From the NCBI RefSeq assembly GCF_001517425.1, contig NZ_FBWL01000158.1:20753-84752 (forward strand): 64,000 nt of DNA, given 5' to 3'. Position 1 is the stretch's first letter. Every line of letters starts with the position of its first letter. This stretch comes from Clostridium sp. C105KSO13. GTDB lineage: Bacteria > Bacillota > Clostridia > Lachnospirales > Lachnospiraceae. Shown in pieces: positions 55,367-63,958 of the stretch. The position numbers and the translations under genes are program-made. Below the pieces are notes generated by a model, which was not told the DNA's origin, ran no database searches, and saw nothing but the letters and a program-made list of their open reading frames with translations.

Positions 55367-56992
55367 ATGATAAGAAATATAAAAAAAGTAATGGCAGGAA
55401 TCCTTGCAGTGAGTCTGCTTGCAGGAGGTTCACTTACGGAGTATCAAGTTTATGCAGCAGATGAGATAGTACAGGAGGAAGAACAGGAGGAAGAACAGGA
55501 GACAACAATTCCTGAGGAGCTTATCCCGGAAGTAGAGGAAAATCTTCAGGAACAAACGGAACAGCTGGAAAACAGTTGGCGCTATGAACAGGGAGAAGCT
55601 ATTTCCACTCCGGAACCAAGAGCAAGAACATTATCCTATCCGAATGCATGGGATAAGGTTAACGGAGTTTATGTGAACAGTATTGGTGAGGAAATTGTGG
55701 GGGCGGTGAAGAAAGGGATTGATGTCAGTGAACACCAGGGGGCGATTGACTGGGCAAAGGTGAAGGCTGATGGAATTAATTATGCCATAATTCGCTGTGG
55801 ATATGGAAATAATTACACATACCAAGATGACAAATATTGGAAGGCCAATGTATCTGCCTGTGAGAGTCTTGGCATTCCTTACGGAGTTTACATTTATTCA
55901 TACGCAACGAATAAAAGTATGGCAGAGTGCGAAGCAGAACATGTACTTAGACTAATTAACGGGCGCAAGCTGTCCTATCCGGTGTACTTCGACATGGAGG
56001 ATGCCTGTACGATTGGCACAAGTGCTGCTATGAAAGGAATTATGGCAAAAGCTTTCTGTGATAAAATTGCCGCAGCAGGATATGATGTGGGGATTTATGC
56101 GAATTTAGACTGGTGGAATAATTATCTCACAGATTCGGTATTTAAAAACAATTCCTGGTCAAAATGGGTAGCGCAGTATAATATAATCTGTGAGTATACT
56201 GGGGCATATGACTTGTGGCAGTGCACATCCTCCGGCCGCGTTTCGGGAATAAATGAGAACGTAGATTTTAATTTTCTGATGAATGCAGACATGGGAACAG
56301 AGAACGGCGGTATCTCTACAGAAACTACTCTGGCTGTAAGAAGAGGAAACAAATATTATATCAAATATACTCTGGGTGACGGAGAGGCGGATTTGGTTGT
56401 TCCGTATGGTTATTCGTCGGATGAAATTCTGGTTGGTGACTGGGACGGAGATGGGGTAGATACTCTCTGTGTGCGCCGTGGAAATACGTATTATTTTAAA
56501 AACAGTCTTTCGTCTGGCGAGGCAGATATTGTTGTTTCTTACGGAAAGGCTGCAGATTCAGTGCTGGTAGGAGACTGGAATGGAGATGGAGTAGACACTC
56601 TCTGTGTGCGCCGCGGAAATGCATATCATTTTAAAAATAGTTTTACTCCCGGGGAGGCAGATATGGTTGTGAATTATGGAAAATCAAACGATACCGTACT
56701 GTCGGGAGACTGGGACGGAAACGGAACAGATACCCTCTGTGTACGCCGTGGAAATGTCTACCATATTAAAAATAGCTTTGCTCCCGGAGTGGCAGATAGC
56801 ATTGTGCCTTACGGATACATATCCGATCAAGTCCTTGTAGGAGACTGGGATGGAGACAATATAGATACAATTTGTGTCAGAAGAGGGAATGCCTACTATA
56901 TCAAAAATAGCATTACTAGTGGGGGCGCAGATAAGATTGTACTATATGGCCATAAAGATGACATTACTTATGTAGGAAAATGGAAGAAATAG
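55367..56992 (+). CDS. Secreted GH25 lysozyme with five 45-residue repeats
   Basis: A 541-residue muramidase. Signal peptide (about 1-31), a Glu/Gln-rich spacer to about 85, then the GH25 domain (about 112-310). That domain has Asp119 in GIDVSEHQGAIDW, YAIIRCGYG, GVYIYSYA, the catalytic pair Asp209 and Glu211 in YFDMEDA, then WVAQYN and YDLWQCTSSGRVSGI. Five repeats (321-541) complete it. It should hydrolyse the bond between N-acetylmuramic acid and N-acetylglucosamine. AAGGAGA precedes the ATG. The gap to the glucosaminidase gene is only 35 bases, so the two are probably co-transcribed. Confidence 0.94.
   Translation: MIRNIKKVMAGILAVSLLAGGSLTEYQVYAADEIVQEEEQEEEQETTIPEELIPEVEENLQEQTEQLENSWRYEQGEAISTPEPRARTLSYPNAWDKVNGVYVNSIGEEIVGAVKKGIDVSEHQGAIDWAKVKADGINYAIIRCGYGNNYTYQDDKYWKANVSACESLGIPYGVYIYSYATNKSMAECEAEHVLRLINGRKLSYPVYFDMEDACTIGTSAAMKGIMAKAFCDKIAAAGYDVGIYANLDWWNNYLTDSVFKNNSWSKWVAQYNIICEYTGAYDLWQCTSSGRVSGINENVDFNFLMNADMGTENGGISTETTLAVRRGNKYYIKYTLGDGEADLVVPYGYSSDEILVGDWDGDGVDTLCVRRGNTYYFKNSLSSGEADIVVSYGKAADSVLVGDWNGDGVDTLCVRRGNAYHFKNSFTPGEADMVVNYGKSNDTVLSGDWDGNGTDTLCVRRGNVYHIKNSFAPGVADSIVPYGYISDQVLVGDWDGDNIDTICVRRGNAYYIKNSITSGGADKIVLYGHKDDITYVGKWKK
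56327..56989 (+). repeat. Five tandem 135-bp repeats in the lysozyme gene
   Basis: Units start at 56327, 56462, 56597, 56732 and 56867 and continue to the stop. The first unit has Ala at the Cys position. The final 41-residue unit ends TYVGKWKK, nearly as in the glucosaminidase. Confidence 0.95.
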
Positions 56993-57006
56993 GAATTGTA
57001 TAATAG

Positions 57007-57047
57007 TACACCAAAGGCTGCTCTCCGCTGAGCAGCCTTTTGGTGTA
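57007..57047 (+). terminator. Hairpin ending the lysin cluster
   Basis: A 17-bp stem with a single bulged base (57007-57023 with 57030-57047) and 6-base loop. The usual T-run is weak, with TTTT inside the right arm; termination is still the likely role. Confidence 0.65.
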
Positions 57048-57144
57048 TAACAAGAAATTTAAGAGTGCAAATTTTGCGAAAAGGTACTGAAGCAAACTTA
57101 AAATTATTGGCCAAAGACAGTAATCTATATTGATAATTCGCCGG

Positions 57145-57173
57145 TTGCGGGACTCTGGAAATAGTGTTATACT
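57145..57173 (+). promoter_or_regulatory. Candidate promoter of the envelope-polymer operon
   Basis: TTGCGG (57145-57150), a 17-base spacer and TATACT (57168-57173) with an extended -10 TGT, about 47 bases before the first gene. Confidence 0.6.
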
Positions 57174-57220
57174 TTACGAATGTGAAAGATGATTTTTAAC
57201 CATATAAAGGAGATAGATTG

Positions 57221-57937
57221 ATGAACTATGCAGTGATATTTGCAGGAGGAACTGGTACGAGAATGAATACAAAAACATGTCCGAAACAGTTCCTCAAGCT
57301 ACATGGAAAAGAAATCATAATATATACACTGGAACATTTTGAGAATCATCCTGATATAGATGGAATTTCTGTTGTCTGCATTGCAGAATGGATAGACTAT
57401 TTGAAAAACTTGTTGGATCGCTATCGCATAAAAAAGGCAAAATGGATTTCGACCGGAGGCAGTACAGGACAGGAGTCCATATATAACGGCCTCAATGCCA
57501 TGCGCGGAGACATTGCAGATGATTCAATCGTGCTGGTTCACGATGGTGTCAGGCCGCTCATAGATGCAGAGCTCATTTCGGATAATATCAAAACGGCAAA
57601 AGAAAAGGGATGCGCTGTTACAGTTGTACCGGCAATCGAGACGGTGATGCTGGTGGATGAAAATGAGCAGATTGTGGAGAGCGTTGACAGAAATAAATGC
57701 CGTGTGGTACGGGCCCCTCAGAGCTTTATATATCAGAATCTGATGAATGCACATGATAAGGCGAGAGCAGCAGGCATTGATAATATGATTGACTCTGCCA
57801 CAATGATGTCAGAAGCAGGATATACTTTATATCCCGTGACAGGAAAGCCGGACAATATAAAGATAACTACACCCTCTGATTTTTATACATTCCGTGCGAT
57901 TGTGGAAGCAGAGGAAAATTCACAGATTTTTGGATAA
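57221..57937 (+). CDS. IspD/TarI-type cytidylyltransferase
   Basis: Transfers CMP to a polyol phosphate. The CTP motif GGTGTRMNTKTCPKQFLKL is at about residues 9-27, VLVHDGVRPLI and the C-terminal KPDNIKITTPSDF are present. IspD acts on methylerythritol phosphate and TarI on ribitol-5-phosphate. Adjacency to LicD and a flippase favours the TarI-like role in teichoic acid or capsule synthesis, but no TarJ reductase is adjacent, so the substrate remains open. ATG at 57221 has AAAGGAG 8 bases upstream; TTG at 57218 is less likely. The product has 238 residues. Confidence 0.88.
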   Translation: MNYAVIFAGGTGTRMNTKTCPKQFLKLHGKEIIIYTLEHFENHPDIDGISVVCIAEWIDYLKNLLDRYRIKKAKWISTGGSTGQESIYNGLNAMRGDIADDSIVLVHDGVRPLIDAELISDNIKTAKEKGCAVTVVPAIETVMLVDENEQIVESVDRNKCRVVRAPQSFIYQNLMNAHDKARAAGIDNMIDSATMMSEAGYTLYPVTGKPDNIKITTPSDFYTFRAIVEAEENSQIFG

Positions 57938-57955
57938 AGGCGAAGGCTGGTAATT

Positions 57956-58807
57956 ATGGAAGAATTTTATGATAAAGAGACGCTGGAAAAGGTTCAGAAG
58001 ACTCAGGCAGGCATATTAAAAGATGTACTTGCCTTATGTGACAGACACAGGATAGATACGTTTATTATTTTTGGAAGTGCTCTGGGGGTGGTGCGCCACC
58101 AGGGGTTCATTCCTTGGGACGACGATATTGATATCGGGATTTTCCGTGAAGATCTGCCGCGTTTTAAAAGAGCTGCGGCAAAAGAACTAGGGGACAGGTA
58201 TGAGCTTCTTACCTGCGAGACAAACAAGAATTACGCCTGTACAGTGACACATTTTCAGAAAAAGGGAACGAAGTTTATCTCAAGGGATGTGAAGGACTGT
58301 GACTATACACCGGGGATTAATATCGATATTTTTGTATATGATCATCTGGCGGATGGGTATATAGCAAGAAAGTATCAGTACTTTATGACCTGGTTCCTGG
58401 GGCGTCTGTTGTATTTAAGCGGAAAAGGAACTCCTTTTATCCCTTATACAGGTGCGAAAAAAAAGGCGGCAGAGTTGATCTGCAGTCTGGCCCGTCTTTG
58501 CTTAAGGGTATTGCATATTACTCCAATAAAAGTGTACAGAAGGTTCCAGAAGGTTTCACAGAGATACAATAACAGACATACAGAATATTATGCGGCTTTT
58601 GAGACTCCTAAACCCTGGGTCAATGCCATGAGAAAGAATGATGTGTATCCTTTAAAGGAGATGCCTTTTATGGATTTTACTGTAAAGGTGCCTAAAAACA
58701 CAGATGAGCTTCTGACCAGAATTTTTGGTGATTATATGCAGCTCCCCCCCGAAGACAAGCGTATCAATCACAGACCTTACTTGATTGATTTTGGAGAAGA
58801 GCAGTAA
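57956..58807 (+). CDS. LicD-family phosphotransferase
   Basis: LicD/fukutin-type enzymes attach phosphocholine or polyol phosphates to envelope glycans. The core motif FGSALGVVRHQGFIPWDDDIDIGIFREDLPRF (about 39-70) supplies the metal-binding aspartates. VTHFQKKGT and INIDIFVYD follow. The 283 residues end in a basic helical part. It starts 19 bases after the cytidylyltransferase, whose CDP-polyol product would be a fitting donor; this pairing is inference. Confidence 0.9.
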   Translation: MEEFYDKETLEKVQKTQAGILKDVLALCDRHRIDTFIIFGSALGVVRHQGFIPWDDDIDIGIFREDLPRFKRAAAKELGDRYELLTCETNKNYACTVTHFQKKGTKFISRDVKDCDYTPGINIDIFVYDHLADGYIARKYQYFMTWFLGRLLYLSGKGTPFIPYTGAKKKAAELICSLARLCLRVLHITPIKVYRRFQKVSQRYNNRHTEYYAAFETPKPWVNAMRKNDVYPLKEMPFMDFTVKVPKNTDELLTRIFGDYMQLPPEDKRINHRPYLIDFGEEQ

Positions 58808-58829
58808 AAGCTCATTTGGAGATATGAAC

Positions 58830-60287
58830 ATGCAACAAAAACAAAAGTCAATTACCGTTAATCTTATCGCAAATGGGATAAAGACGTTAATGAGTGTTCT
58901 TTTTCCACTCATTACTTTTCCGTATGCTTCCAGGATCTTAGGGACCGTTGGCATTGGGAAGGTGAACTATGCCAGTTCAATTATTTCTTATTTTATGCTT
59001 ATTGCGTCCCTGGGAATCAGCACCTATGCTGTGAGGGAAGGCGCCAGGATACGGGATGACAAAGAAAAATTTAATAAGTTTGCAAAAGAAATATTAAATA
59101 TCAACTTGTGTACCACACTGATTTCTTATGGGCTTCTGCTTGTTTTTCTGAATCTGCCAGTGCTGCAGGGGTACAAGAAGCTACTGGTCATATTTAGTGC
59201 AGGAATTGTATTTACCACCATAGGTACGGAATGGCTCTTTATTATTAAGGAAGAATATGCATATATTACGAAGCGTGCTATTGTATTTCAATTAGTTTCC
59301 CTTGTATTACTATTTCTTCTTGTGAAAAGTAAAGACGACTATTACTGGTATGCGGCACTTACAGTGATTTCTTCCGGTGGGTCAGCCATACTGAACCTGT
59401 GGCACTCCAGAAAATTTGTAGACTGGAGAAGAAAGTATTCTCTTGAATACCGGAAGCACTTAAAACCAATTTTTCTTATTTTCGGGACAAGTCTTGCATC
59501 CAGTATTTACTCCACAATGGATACAACAATGCTAGGGGCTATGCAGGGGGATTCAGCAGTAGGAATCTACACTGCTGCAGTAAAAATCAATCTGGTAATC
59601 AGCACCTTGATTGGTACTATATCAGCTACGATTCTTCCGAGGGTTTCATATTATATAGGCAACGGACTGAAAAAGGAATATGAAAAACTGATGAAGGCAT
59701 CCATGGATGTACTTCTTATGATATCTATACCTGCTGCAATCGGGATGATATGTACCAGCGATATTCTCATCTATCTGTTCAGTGGCAAGGAGTTTATGTC
59801 TGGTAGTCTGGCGGCAAAGATTTTGTCTGTCAGAGTGGTGATTGGTGCGGTAAACAGAGTTTTAGCATATCAGGTGTGTACACCTTACCAGAAAGACAAA
59901 GAGGTGCTTATATCCACAGCTGCAGGGGCAGTCTTTAATCTGGCGGCAAATGCACTACTGATTCCTGTGGCAGGGGTAAATGGAGCGTCTGTCGCAACAT
60001 TATGTGCGGAAATAATTGTATTTTTGATACTGACCCATTATGCGGGGCATATATTGAAAGTGAAGGCACTGTATAAACGGCTTCCAGTTTATCTGGCAGC
60101 GAGTATCTGGTTCTTCGCTGTGCGCTGGTGTATAGATATGCTGGTAACAGGACTGTTGCCACGTCTTTTTATTACGTTAGTGGTCTGTATATGTGGGTAC
60201 TTTGTAATCTTGATGTTGATAAGGGATCCGTATTTACAGGAATACAAGAATAAAATATTAGATAAAGTCAGGGTATTGCGCCATTAA
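58830..60287 (+). CDS. Polysaccharide flippase (Wzx/MOP family)
   Basis: An integral membrane protein expected to flip lipid-linked glycan units outward. It shows about 12-14 hydrophobic helices and the family opening KSITVNLIANGIKTLMSVLFPLITFPYASRILG, with GKVNYASSIISYF just after. ATG at 58830 is preferred for spacing to GGAG; ATG at 58824 is only 2 bases from it. The product has 485 residues. It lies between licD and ugd in one operon. Confidence 0.92.
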   Translation: MQQKQKSITVNLIANGIKTLMSVLFPLITFPYASRILGTVGIGKVNYASSIISYFMLIASLGISTYAVREGARIRDDKEKFNKFAKEILNINLCTTLISYGLLLVFLNLPVLQGYKKLLVIFSAGIVFTTIGTEWLFIIKEEYAYITKRAIVFQLVSLVLLFLLVKSKDDYYWYAALTVISSGGSAILNLWHSRKFVDWRRKYSLEYRKHLKPIFLIFGTSLASSIYSTMDTTMLGAMQGDSAVGIYTAAVKINLVISTLIGTISATILPRVSYYIGNGLKKEYEKLMKASMDVLLMISIPAAIGMICTSDILIYLFSGKEFMSGSLAAKILSVRVVIGAVNRVLAYQVCTPYQKDKEVLISTAAGAVFNLAANALLIPVAGVNGASVATLCAEIIVFLILTHYAGHILKVKALYKRLPVYLAASIWFFAVRWCIDMLVTGLLPRLFITLVVCICGYFVILMLIRDPYLQEYKNKILDKVRVLRH

Positions 60288-60300
60288 GGAGGAGTAGAAG

Positions 60301-61485
60301 TTGAAAATTGTAGTGGCAGGTATTGGGTATGTGGGATTGTCAAATGCAGTATTATTATCACAGAACCATGAAGTATATGCATATGATATTTCAGAGGAAA
60401 GGGCAAATTTAATTAATGAACGTAAATCTCCTCTTCAGGACAAGGAGATAGAAGAATATCTGGAACATAGAAAATTAAATCTTAGAGCGGGCAGTACTCT
60501 GGATGGAGAATTACAGGCGGCGGATTATGTGATTATCGCCACGCCAACAAATTATGATCCAGATAAGAATTATTTTGACACTTCTTCTGTGGAAACGGTG
60601 ATTGAACAGGTGCTTTCAGCGAATGCAGAGGCCGTTATTGTGATTAAATCAACGGTTCCCGTGGGGTATACAGAAAGAATGCTTGATAAATACGGCAGAC
60701 ATAATTTTTTATTCTCACCAGAATTTTTAAGAGAAGGACAGGCTCTTTATGACAATCTATATCCCTCCAGAATTGTGGTGGGAGCACCAAAAGGGAATAT
60801 AGAGCTTCATAAAAAGGCCCAGGAATTTGCCGAACTTCTGGAAGAGGGAGCAATAAAAGAAAAAATTGCAGTTTTAATTACAGATACAACGGAAGCGGAG
60901 GCAATAAAACTGTTTGCAAATACGTATCTGGCGCTGAGAGTTGCATATTTCAATGAACTGGACACTTATGCAGAGACAAAAGGACTGGACACAAGACAGA
61001 TTATTGAGGGAATAGGTTTAGATCCCCGTATCGGGAATCATTATAATAATCCTTCCTTTGGATATGGGGGCTACTGTCTGCCCAAAGATACAAAACAGCT
61101 ACTTGCAAACTATAATGATGTGCCGAATGACATTATGACAGCCATTGTAGAGGCCAACCGTACGCGGAAAGATTTTATTTCAACTCAGATATTAAAAAGA
61201 AATCCTCGGACGGTAGGTGTGTACCGTTTGACTATGAAAGCAAATTCGGATAACTTCAGACATTCTTCGATTCAAGGCGTGATGAAGAGACTAAAAGGAG
61301 AAGGCGTCCGGGTAATTGTGCATGAACCTACAATACAGGAAAAAGAGTTTTATCATTCAGAGGTAATAAATGATCTGCAGGAATTTAAAAATCAGGCAGA
61401 TGTAATTATTGCCAACCGCTATGACAAAGTACTGAATGATGTGAAAGAAAAAGTATATACAAGGGATATATTTTATCGGGATTAG
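60301..61485 (+). CDS. ugd: UDP-glucose 6-dehydrogenase
   Basis: Oxidises UDP-glucose to UDP-glucuronate, a precursor of acidic capsule sugars. The NAD motif GIGYVG is at residues 7-12. [21 protein letters not shown], the central helix [16 protein letters not shown], and catalytic Cys259 in [10 protein letters not shown] are intact. Its 394 residues are typical. The start is TTG at 60301 with AAGGAGGAG upstream. The next gene could use its product. Confidence 0.95.
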   Translation: MKIVVAGIGYVGLSNAVLLSQNHEVYAYDISEERANLINERKSPLQDKEIEEYLEHRKLNLRAGSTLDGELQAADYVIIATPTNYDPDKNYFDTSSVETVIEQVLSANAEAVIVIKSTVPVGYTERMLDKYGRHNFLFSPEFLREGQALYDNLYPSRIVVGAPKGNIELHKKAQEFAELLEEGAIKEKIAVLITDTTEAEAIKLFANTYLALRVAYFNELDTYAETKGLDTRQIIEGIGLDPRIGNHYNNPSFGYGGYCLPKDTKQLLANYNDVPNDIMTAIVEANRTRKDFISTQILKRNPRTVGVYRLTMKANSDNFRHSSIQGVMKRLKGEGVRVIVHEPTIQEKEFYHSEVINDLQEFKNQADVIIANRYDKVLNDVKEKVYTRDIFYRD

Positions 61486-61494
61486 GAGGACAGG

Positions 61495-62586
61495 ATGACA
61501 GAAAGCACAGCGTTATCAACTGAGTGTAAAGAGAATTCAAAACAGCAGGAAGATCTGGAAATGATTGCAGACAGCGGCATTGATTTTGACAGGTACATAA
61601 ATACCACTGTATTTGTAACAGGGGCGACTGGTCTGCTTGGCTCTTCAATTATAAGAAGCCTTCTCTGCTGTAACCGGAAGAAGAATCTAAATATTCACTT
61701 GGTTGCAGCTGTCAGAAACCGGGAAAAGGCTGAAAGGATATATGGAAAATTAATACAGAGAGCGGATATGGAACTTTATATCCGTGATATTACAGAGCCC
61801 CTGGAATACAAAGGTAAAGTGGACTATATTTTTCATACGGCAAGTGTAACTGCGTCCAAAACTATGGTGGAGCACCCCACCTGTACGATAGAAACCGCTT
61901 ATCAGGGAACCCGGAATATATTGGAATTCGCCAGGGAAAAAAGAGTCAGCGGGCTGGTATATTTGTCTTCTATGGAGGTATACGGAAGGCCGGAAGCAGA
62001 TCTTAAGTATGTGACGGAGGATAATCTTGGGTATATAGATATCAGTAATGTGAGAAGCGGCTATTCGGAAGGAAAACGAATTTGCGAATGCTTATGTACG
62101 GCCTATGCCTCGGAGTACAATATACCTGTGAAGACAGCAAGACTGGCCCAGACCTTTGGTGCCGGAGTACTGCCCAATGATAACAGGGTATATGTTCAGT
62201 TCGCCAGAAGTGCAATTCACGAAGAAGATATCATACTGCATACAGACGGCACATCAGATGGAAACTATTGTTACATCAGAGATGTTGTGAAGGCGTTGCT
62301 TCTTTTGGGATATAAGGGAGAAAAGGGTGAATCTTATAACATCGTAAACGAAAATACTCACATGCAGATACGAGAGATGGCTCAGCTGGTGGCAGAGAAA
62401 ATCAGCGGAGGAAAGATCAAAGTCAGGTTCGAGATACCAGAATCGGCTCAGACATTTGGCTATGCTCCGGCAGTGAAACTGAAACTAAGTGGTGAAAAAA
62501 TGCGGGCATTAGGCTGGCAGCCGGAGGTTGATCTGCAGGAGATGTATGAGCGGATGATTTATGATATGACAATACATATTAAGTAA
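61495..62586 (+). CDS. NAD-dependent epimerase/dehydratase (extended SDR)
   Basis: A nucleotide-sugar-modifying short-chain dehydrogenase. The Rossmann motif TGATGLLGSS is at 42-51. FHTASVTASKTMVEHP, the serine region LVYLSSMEVYG, and the catalytic Tyr190-SEG-Lys194 are present. YCYIRDVVKALLLLGYKGEKGESYNI and the C-terminal LGWQP are typical of the family. The first 35 residues are an unusual polar extension. Next to ugd it might act on UDP-glucuronate (decarboxylase or epimerase), which is inference. The product has 363 residues; AGGAGG lies upstream. Confidence 0.88.
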   Translation: MTESTALSTECKENSKQQEDLEMIADSGIDFDRYINTTVFVTGATGLLGSSIIRSLLCCNRKKNLNIHLVAAVRNREKAERIYGKLIQRADMELYIRDITEPLEYKGKVDYIFHTASVTASKTMVEHPTCTIETAYQGTRNILEFAREKRVSGLVYLSSMEVYGRPEADLKYVTEDNLGYIDISNVRSGYSEGKRICECLCTAYASEYNIPVKTARLAQTFGAGVLPNDNRVYVQFARSAIHEEDIILHTDGTSDGNYCYIRDVVKALLLLGYKGEKGESYNIVNENTHMQIREMAQLVAEKISGGKIKVRFEIPESAQTFGYAPAVKLKLSGEKMRALGWQPEVDLQEMYERMIYDMTIHIK

Positions 62587-62590
62587 CAAG

Positions 62591-62631
62591 ATGGTGCAAA
62601 ATGGGAAACGAGGTTTGCTGCTTTGCACCAT
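62591..62631. terminator. Terminator between converging epimerase and glycosyltransferase genes
   Basis: A perfect 10-bp stem (62591-62600 with 62622-62631) with a 21-base loop is followed by TATTTAGTT, just after the epimerase stop and touching the glycosyltransferase stop. Confidence 0.65.
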
Positions 62632-63698
62632 TATTTAGTTGTTTTTCTTGTTGTAAATTTTTTTGCAAGTATTGCTACTGTCCTTAAGAAGAGATTTCGT
62701 TTCTTATGTTTTTTAATGAAATCATATAGATTTAAGGCTTTGATTGTGAATGAAAATCCTAACAATTTATAAAGTTTTTTAATTACCTTCACATAAGGAT
62801 TTATATCATAATTTAATACAAAAGCATATTTTTTTATGTCCATAGCATCCTGCTTGATTCTATTATCTTTTATTTCACCAGAAAACATCATTAAAACAGC
62901 ATATGGATAAGCAATATAGGAATAATATGCTTCTTTTAATTCATTTGATTCATTTGATTCCTTAATATTTGTTATGAACTCAATACATACATCTTTTAAA
63001 TCTTTGACTATTTGATAAGACACTTTCTGATCGGACTGTGATTTTCCGGTACCCTTTCGGTACATATATGTAGCTGAATCACACCAGTCAAAGGTATTAG
63101 CATATTGTATAAGCTTACCTGTAAAATAGGTGTCCTCATTACGTTTGCCTTCAGGGAAAAGAATATTGCAATCAATTACTAATTGGCGTTTAATTGCTTT
63201 TGTCCAGACTGCACGAGTTAAAATATCTGTTTCAATACAATATTTTAAGGCTTCAGCTTTTGAAGAAGTATTAATTATATTTCTATTTACTGAGCCGGCT
63301 TTTTCTGAATTTTCTCCATTTTCCCAGAAATTAATTCTTCCAAATATAAGTACATCTGGATGGGTTTGAGATAAACAGTTAACTACATTGAAGAATACAT
63401 CATTACTTTTATAAAAATCATCATTATCCATAAACATTAAATAATCACCAATGGCATTACTTATTCCCTTATTCCTGGCAGCTGATACGCCTTTGCGGTT
63501 TTGAAGCAATACTTTTACTTTATTATTATTCTCAGCATAAAATAAGCACTTTTCTCTTGAACCGTCATTGGATCCATCATCAATCAAAATAAGCTCATAA
63601 TTTGTATAAGTCTGATCTAATATGCTATTGATACATTGCTTGAAATAAATACCAGCATTATATACAGGGACTATTATACTTATTTTTATTAAATCCAT
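62631..63698 (-). CDS. Family 2 glycosyltransferase
   Basis: A GT-A-fold transferase adding sugars to an envelope glycan. IIVPVYNAGIYFKQCINSIL opens the domain. IDDGSNDGSREKC (Asp40, Asp41), AARNKGISNAIGDYLMFMDNDD (DxD-like at 91-93) follow. The C-terminal 130 residues are helical and basic, perhaps membrane-associated. The gene is visibly more AT-rich than its neighbours (many AAT, ATA, TTA codons), and it is oriented against the operon to its left. This suggests later acquisition. AGGAGA precedes the ATG. The acceptor is unknown. Confidence 0.9.
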   Translation of the reverse strand: MDLIKISIIVPVYNAGIYFKQCINSILDQTYTNYELILIDDGSNDGSREKCLFYAENNNKVKVLLQNRKGVSAARNKGISNAIGDYLMFMDNDDFYKSNDVFFNVVNCLSQTHPDVLIFGRINFWENGENSEKAGSVNRNIINTSSKAEALKYCIETDILTRAVWTKAIKRQLVIDCNILFPEGKRNEDTYFTGKLIQYANTFDWCDSATYMYRKGTGKSQSDQKVSYQIVKDLKDVCIEFITNIKESNESNELKEAYYSYIAYPYAVLMMFSGEIKDNRIKQDAMDIKKYAFVLNYDINPYVKVIKKLYKLLGFSFTIKALNLYDFIKKHKKRNLFLRTVAILAKKFTTRKTTK

Positions 63699-63880
63699 AT
63701 TCTCTCCTATCCCAAATTTTTCCGATTTTTAAGCGTTTCTATATGAACTGTTTCTTATTATCGGCTATACTGGTACAGTTGTCAAGACAAAAGTCTACTT
63801 GAGTTTCCGCAGTTTTATCCACATAGACCTGAATTAAACCATGTCTTTATAAACAACTTTCAAAAAATGCCCCAAATATA

Positions 63881-63900
63881 AGGAATCTGATTCCTTTTTG
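63881..63900. other. Short hairpin upstream of the right-end gene
   Basis: AAGGAAT pairs with ATTCCTT around CTG (63881-63897) and is followed by TTTT. It could shield the downstream frame from read-through, as in many insertion sequences. The rest of the gap 63699-63958 is AT-rich with no recognised gene. Confidence 0.4.
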
Positions 63901-63958
63901 ATGTAAAATTAAGCTATCAAAGAAAAATCTTACTAAACAAAAAAGAAGGAGATTCCCT

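Noticed and set aside
50910..56989. Choline-binding or SH3b wall-binding repeats
   Set aside because: The 45-residue unit lacks the GW-x-aromatic pattern of choline-binding repeats (about 20 residues) and is not SH3-like.
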